Shown here: in pieces, positions 61,107-64,000 of the stretch | How positions within the stretch are numbered: position 1 is the stretch's first letter | How the letters are laid out: each line of letters begins with the position of its first letter | Source: Oscillospiraceae bacterium | GTDB taxonomy: Bacteria; Bacillota; Clostridia; Oscillospirales; Oscillospiraceae | DNA length: 64,000 nt | Direction of reading: 5' to 3' | NCBI GenBank assembly: GCA_902765025.1 | Contig: CACWYC010000002.1 | Location: 45,747 to 109,746, forward strand | Translations under genes and position numbers: made by a program | Notes under the pieces: generated by a model | Told to the model about the DNA's origin: nothing | The model's database searches: none | What the model saw: the letters and a program-made list of their open reading frames with translations, nothing else

Positions 61107-61514
61107 TCAGGGGCCGCAGAATAAAATGAGGTCGTAATTGCCCCTGTTTTCCAGCATCCGCCGCATGCGGACAGTGAGCCGCCGGTAAAAGTCAATGATA
61201 GGGGCGCCCTTATCCTTCGGCGCGATATAGGCCGCCAGGTCGGTCAGCAGGGCGTCGATCTGCTGCGGCGTGTAAAACGTCCAGCCGTACTCGTCGTAGC
61301 CATAACCCGTCCTGTACGCCTCCGGCTGTGTGTCGGCATCGTAGTATTTTATCAGCAGCTCCTGGAGATAACCCTCCAGATAGAAGCAGCAGACGGAAAT
61401 GGCCTCATCTTGCTTTTCCTCATAAACGGAAGGACCATCGCATAAACGGACGGGGAGGATGTTGGTATTGTCGCCGCCCAGATGGCCCTCGTGGATCGCA
61501 ATGTATTCGACCAT
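61107..61514 (-). CDS. Uncharacterised small protein
   Basis: 135 aa from the ATG at 61514 (AGGGAGAT upstream on the minus strand): begins MVEYIAIHEGHLGGDNTNIL. Acidic and aromatic-rich (YGYDEYGWTFYTPQQID), no signal peptide or membrane segment. The open frame continues upstream through repeat DNA, which is not coding. I do not recognise it. Confidence 0.6.
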   Translation of the reverse strand: MVEYIAIHEGHLGGDNTNILPVRLCDGPSVYEEKQDEAISVCCFYLEGYLQELLIKYYDADTQPEAYRTGYGYDEYGWTFYTPQQIDALLTDLAAYIAPKDKGAPIIDFYRRLTVRMRRMLENRGNYDLILFCGP

Positions 61515-61533
61515 GACAGGTATCTCCCTTCCT

Positions 61534-61561
61534 CGTTTTTGTGACGTCGTTTTTGTGACGT
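61534..61561. repeat. Tandem 14-bp repeat before the small gene
   Basis: CGTTTTTGTGACGT occurs twice in a row (61534-61547 and 61548-61561). Confidence 0.8.
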
Positions 61562-61668
61562 CATAATAACACGCCGCCTGTCCCAAAATCCACCCACTTC
61601 CCGGCAAAAGCGATACCCTAAAATCCCCACCTTCTCCTTGGGGAGAAAGGCGGGGACACATTCCCCAC

Positions 61669-62021
61669 CGTAGGGGCCGCTGCCCCCGGCGGCCCGCCTC
61701 CAAAGGCAAACCGCCCCAACCATCCGTAGGGGCGGGGCTCTGCTCCGCCCGCCAACCCCCGCCATAATTACGGAAAACCTCTTTTGCTTTGGCAGTCAAA
61801 AGAGGTTTTTTCACGCTGCTCCGTTCAAGCGCGCCCCGCGCAGCCTGAAAGGACAGCACCACCGTAGGGCGGGACCTATGTGTCCCGCCACCCCCGGTCC
61901 CAACCACCCAAAAGGCCGGCTATACGCCAACAGCGCAAATTTCCCCGTAGGGGCGGACGACTCTGTCCGCCCCAGCCTCGATGGAGAAAAACGCTGCTCC
62001 GTTCAAGCGCGCCCCACGCAG
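61669..62021. repeat. Second cluster of CGTAGGG palindromic repeats and a 31-bp direct repeat
   Basis: CGTAGG at 61669, 61725, 61863 and 61946. The palindrome at 61863 (GGCGGGAC-CTATGT-GTCCCGCC) is identical to that at 7881, and the one at 61946 is the complement of that near 8278. ACGCTGCTCCGTTCAAGCGC... recurs at 61813-61843 and 61991-62021 (30/31). No gene is supported between 61515 and 62140. Confidence 0.8.
61773..61812. terminator. Bidirectional hairpin within the repeat cluster
   Basis: AAAACCTCTTTTG pairs with CAAAAGAGGTTTT, followed by TT. Confidence 0.65.
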
Positions 62022-62140
62022 CGGGGCGCGGGGGATTCTCCACTCGCGAGCGCAACAGTCCACCGGACTGTTGCTGCCGAGGCCATCGGCCCTCCGGGCC
62101 GCTGCCCTCGGAGCTCGTTTCTCATCCCCAACGGGCACCA

Positions 62141-62167
62141 AAAACAAAAACCGCCTTACGGCGGTTC
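62141..62167 (-). terminator. Terminator of the tRNA operon
   Basis: On the minus strand: AACCGCC, GTAA loop, GGCGGTT, TTTGTTTTT, just after tRNA-Lys. Confidence 0.85.
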
Positions 62168-62174
62168 ATGTTTT

Positions 62175-62250
62175 TGGTGCTCCGTTGGGGATTCGAACCC
62201 CAGACACCCTGCTTAAAAGGCAGGTGCTCTACCTACTGAGCTAACGGGGC
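62175..62250 (-). tRNA. tRNA-Lys(TTT)
   Basis: Anticodon loop CTTTTAA, T-arm GGTTCGAATCC, encoded CCA. The acceptor stem has a C3-A70 mismatch (5' GCCCCGT against ACGGAGC); other pairs are regular. Confidence 0.93.
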
Positions 62251-62254
62251 AAAT

Positions 62255-62329
62255 TGGCAGGGACGGCTGGACTCGAACCAGCGGATGAGGGAGTCAAAGT
62301 CCCTTGCCTTACCACTTGGCTACGCCCCT
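62255..62329 (-). tRNA. tRNA-Gln(TTG)
   Basis: Anticodon stem-loop AGGGA-CTTTGAC-TCCCT, acceptor AGGGGCG/CGTCCCT, discriminator G, encoded CCA. Confidence 0.95.
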
Positions 62330-62342
62330 ATGGTGGAAAAGC

Positions 62343-62376
62343 AACCGGGGATTGGGATTTCTCCCAATCCCCGGTT
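62343..62376 (-). terminator. Hairpin between tRNA-His and tRNA-Gln
   Basis: AACCGGGGATTGGGA and its complement form a 15-bp stem; on the minus strand only GCTTTTCC follows. It may be partial termination or a processing signal. Confidence 0.55.
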
Positions 62377-62381
62377 CGTTG

Positions 62382-62459
<78 letters not shown>

Positions 62460-62493
62460 ACATATACCATCCGCATGGGATATCTGACAAAAA

Positions 62494-62570
<77 letters not shown>

Positions 62571-62582
62571 AAATCTACAAGT

Positions 62583-62657
62583 TGGAGCGGGTGACGGGAA
62601 TCGAACCCGCATCCCCAGCTTGGAAGGCTGGTGCCCTGGCCATTGTGCTACACCCGC
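62583..62657 (-). tRNA. tRNA-Gly(TCC)
   Basis: Anticodon stem-loop CCAGC-CTTCCAA-GCTGG, acceptor GCGGGTG/CACCCGC, encoded CCA. First gene of the tRNA operon. Confidence 0.95.
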
Positions 62658-62698
62658 ATAGGACGTCGCCCTACCCTCCGTAAATCGTCAGCTTTGAT

Positions 62699-62728
62699 AT
62701 AATAGCATACCTGCGCCGCATCTGTCAA
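62699..62728 (-). promoter_or_regulatory. tRNA operon promoter
   Basis: On the minus strand: TTGACA (62728-62723), 18 bp, TATTAT (62704-62699). Confidence 0.8.
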
Positions 62729-62779
62729 GGATAAATCGGATAAATTCTGCCGGAATTTGCCCCTTGGCGGGAGCCCCGC

Positions 62780-63124
62780 TTACAAAATCACAAACGTGAC
62801 GCCCCGGTTTTCCCAATCCAGGTCGCTGTCCTGGCGCAGCAGGGGGTATTGAGCCAGAATGCGCCGTGTCTCCTCGGAGAAGATGGAGAAATCCTCGCCC
62901 CGGATCACCGCCTTCACCCGGCCCTCCGCCAGCTCGCCAGCCAGGTATTTCCGCACCGCCGTGCGGATGCGCCCGCCGCTGCCGCTGCTGCCGTAGCCGT
63001 GAATCAGCTTCATCACGCCCTGGTGCATGTGGCGGCAGGCGTCCATGTCCGCCCGGAGGCGGTCCAGCGCCTGGTCCACCGTGGGCCGCCCCAGCTCCAG
63101 ATTCAGCTCCCGCACGCCTTTCAT
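62780..63124 (-). CDS. Smr-domain protein
   Basis: 114 aa from the ATG at 63124 (GGGAGGG upstream). The Smr signature is clear: LNLELGRPTVDQALDRL and LIHGYGSSGSGGRIRTAVRKYL. Smr domains are nicking nucleases; recent work in Bacillus links stand-alone or MutS2 Smr domains to mRNA cleavage at stalled ribosomes. The role of this short stand-alone form is unknown. It overlaps the upstream amidotransferase gene by ATGA. Confidence 0.88.
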   Translation of the reverse strand: MKGVRELNLELGRPTVDQALDRLRADMDACRHMHQGVMKLIHGYGSSGSGGRIRTAVRKYLAGELAEGRVKAVIRGEDFSIFSEETRRILAQYPLLRQDSDLDWENRGVTFVIL

Positions 63125-63675
63125 CCTGTTACCCTCCCGCAAATCCATTGTAATATCGGCTCGCCCGCCGGGCCCATCCGCTCCGGGTGGTACTGCACGC
63201 CGAAAATGGGCAACTCCTCGTGTGCCACCGCCTCGATGACGCCGTCCGCCGCCCACTGGCAGGGCCGCAGCCCGTCGCCCAGCCGGTCGATGGCCTGGTG
63301 GTGATTGCTGTTGACGGTGGGCCCGGGCCCCAGCAGCGCCGCCGCCAGGCCGATGGCCCGGGTGGGGTGAGTGGCGTCGCCCGCCGGAATGCGGTGGCCG
63401 GGGATGTGGGCAAACAGCGTGCCGCCGAAGTAGACGTTCAGCGCCTGCATCCCCCGGCAGATGCCCAGAATGGGCCTGCCCGCCTCGATAAAATAGCGGA
63501 TGACGCCCGCCTCCCCGTCGGAAAGCCCGTCTCCGATGTCGCCGCCGCCGGGCAGCACCAGACCGCCGCAGAGGGGCGCCAAACCGCCGTCCTCCCCAAT
63601 CAAAACCCGTTGCCCCAGCGATTCCAGGCCCCGCCGGTAGTTGGTGTAATCGCCGTCGCCGTAAATAAAGACCAT
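63121..63675 (-). CDS. Class I glutamine amidotransferase-like hydrolase (peptidase C26 type)
   Basis: 184 aa from the ATG at 63675 (GGGAGG upstream). LVLPGGGDIGDGL, nucleophile Cys in GICRGMQALNVYFGG, NSNHHQAID, and catalytic His-Glu in GVQYHPERM. These match gamma-glutamyl-GABA hydrolase/PuuD-type C26 enzymes, though it is shorter than the usual ~240 aa; the N-terminal portion is compact. No synthase partner is nearby, so it is probably a hydrolase. Confidence 0.88.
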   Translation of the reverse strand: MVFIYGDGDYTNYRRGLESLGQRVLIGEDGGLAPLCGGLVLPGGGDIGDGLSDGEAGVIRYFIEAGRPILGICRGMQALNVYFGGTLFAHIPGHRIPAGDATHPTRAIGLAAALLGPGPTVNSNHHQAIDRLGDGLRPCQWAADGVIEAVAHEELPIFGVQYHPERMGPAGEPILQWICGRVTG

Positions 63676-63726
63676 GACCCCGCCTCCCTGTGGCCCTATT
63701 TTACTATAAATTTGCCGGAAAAAGAA

Positions 63727-63755
63727 TTGCGATTTGGATTTTTTTGTGCTATGAT
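63727..63755 (+). promoter_or_regulatory. tRNA-Ser promoter
   Basis: TTGCGA (63727-63732), 17 bp, TATGAT (63750-63755). Confidence 0.65.
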
Positions 63756-63790
63756 AGGCGAGCGCCCGAAAAGGCGCCAAAAGTACATAC

Positions 63791-63879
63791 GCAGCGGTAT
63801 CGAAGTGGTCATAACGGGGCTGACTCGAAATCAGTTTGCGGGCAACCGCACGAGGGTTCGAATCCCTCCCGCTGCGCCA
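63791..63879 (+). tRNA. tRNA-Ser(CGA)
   Basis: Acceptor GCAGCGG/CCGCTGC, anticodon stem-loop CTGA-CTCGAAA-TCAG, long variable arm TTGCGGGCAACCGCA, T-arm GGTTCGAATCC, discriminator G, encoded CCA. Confidence 0.96.
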
Positions 63880-63948
63880 AGAAAAAGAGCAACCGAAAGG
63901 TCAATGTCATTAAGATAGTGGCATTGGCGGAGGACGGGAAACCTGAAG

Positions 63949-63983
63949 AAATGAGCACATCGGAAACGGTGTGCTCATTTTCA
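63949..63983 (+). terminator. Terminator after tRNA-Ser
   Basis: AATGAGCACA pairs with TGTGCTCATT around a 10-nt loop, then TTC. Confidence 0.75.
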
Positions 63984-64000
63984 TGAAAAATGGCATGGCG

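Noticed and set aside
63791..63879. tRNA-Ser as a mobile-element attachment site
   Set aside because: No integrase or duplicated tRNA 3' end is visible within the window next to it.

Overview
The window is a G+C-rich Gram-positive chromosome segment, most likely from a gut Oscillospiraceae (Clostridia) such as an Oscillibacter/Vescimonas-type bacterium. This is inferred from the glgBCDAP operon with a glgD subunit, an L7Ae-like gene heading the str operon, ftsEX followed by an M23 gene, and small lipoprotein and DUF genes typical of the family. The species cannot be fixed from sequence alone. Promoters are mostly clear sigma-A type (TTGACA, 17 bp, TATAAT), and many transcription units end in hairpin-plus-T terminators.

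Layout. 1-7.8 kb: glycogen operon (glgB truncated by the window edge, glgC, glgD, glgA, glgP). 7.85-8.84 kb: a non-coding array of ~85-bp palindrome-bearing repeats, half in one orientation and half inverted. 8.9-22.2 kb: rpoB-rpoC, a C39-peptidase-like gene, then the str operon (L7Ae-like, rpsL, rpsG, fusA, tuf). 22.3-30.6 kb: DUF4830-type lipoprotein, RsuA/RluB pseudouridine synthase, CdaR/PucR regulator, ftsE-ftsX-M23, an unknown gene, greA and lysS.

30.6-42.3 kb: an 11.7-kb integrated mobile element of visibly lower G+C, inserted in the 3' end of lysS. It is bounded by 27-bp imperfect repeats that both encode the last codons of lysS, so the element supplies a synonymous replacement end. 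It carries a leader ORF and an XRE-type regulator, two secreted or surface proteins (the first downstream of a (GTCA)7 tract), a 108-aa protein, a replication module, an FtsK/TcpA-like ATPase, a Tn916-type Xis and a tyrosine integrase. The replication module is the main discovery. A 317-aa HUH-endonuclease/SF3-helicase Rep of the type found in eukaryotic CRESS-DNA viruses sits directly behind a perfect 14-bp stem-loop. The loop displays TAGTATTAC, the nonanucleotide nicked in circovirus, nanovirus and geminivirus origins, and tandem hexamers follow like Rep-binding iterons. The element therefore looks like a CRESS-type replicon domesticated as, or ancestral to, an integrative mobilizable element.

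42.3-61.1 kb: housekeeping genes (SpoU methyltransferase, dprA, topA, trmFO, plsX, acpP, rnc, uppP, ftsK/spoIIIE), a second SpoU-type methyltransferase, a DUF6935-like protein, a dCache-HAMP-GGDEF diguanylate cyclase and two MATE exporters. 61.1-64 kb: a small unknown gene, a second cluster of the palindromic repeats, a five-tRNA operon on the minus strand (Gly, Arg, His, Gln, Lys), a glutamine amidotransferase-smr pair, and tRNA-Ser(CGA).
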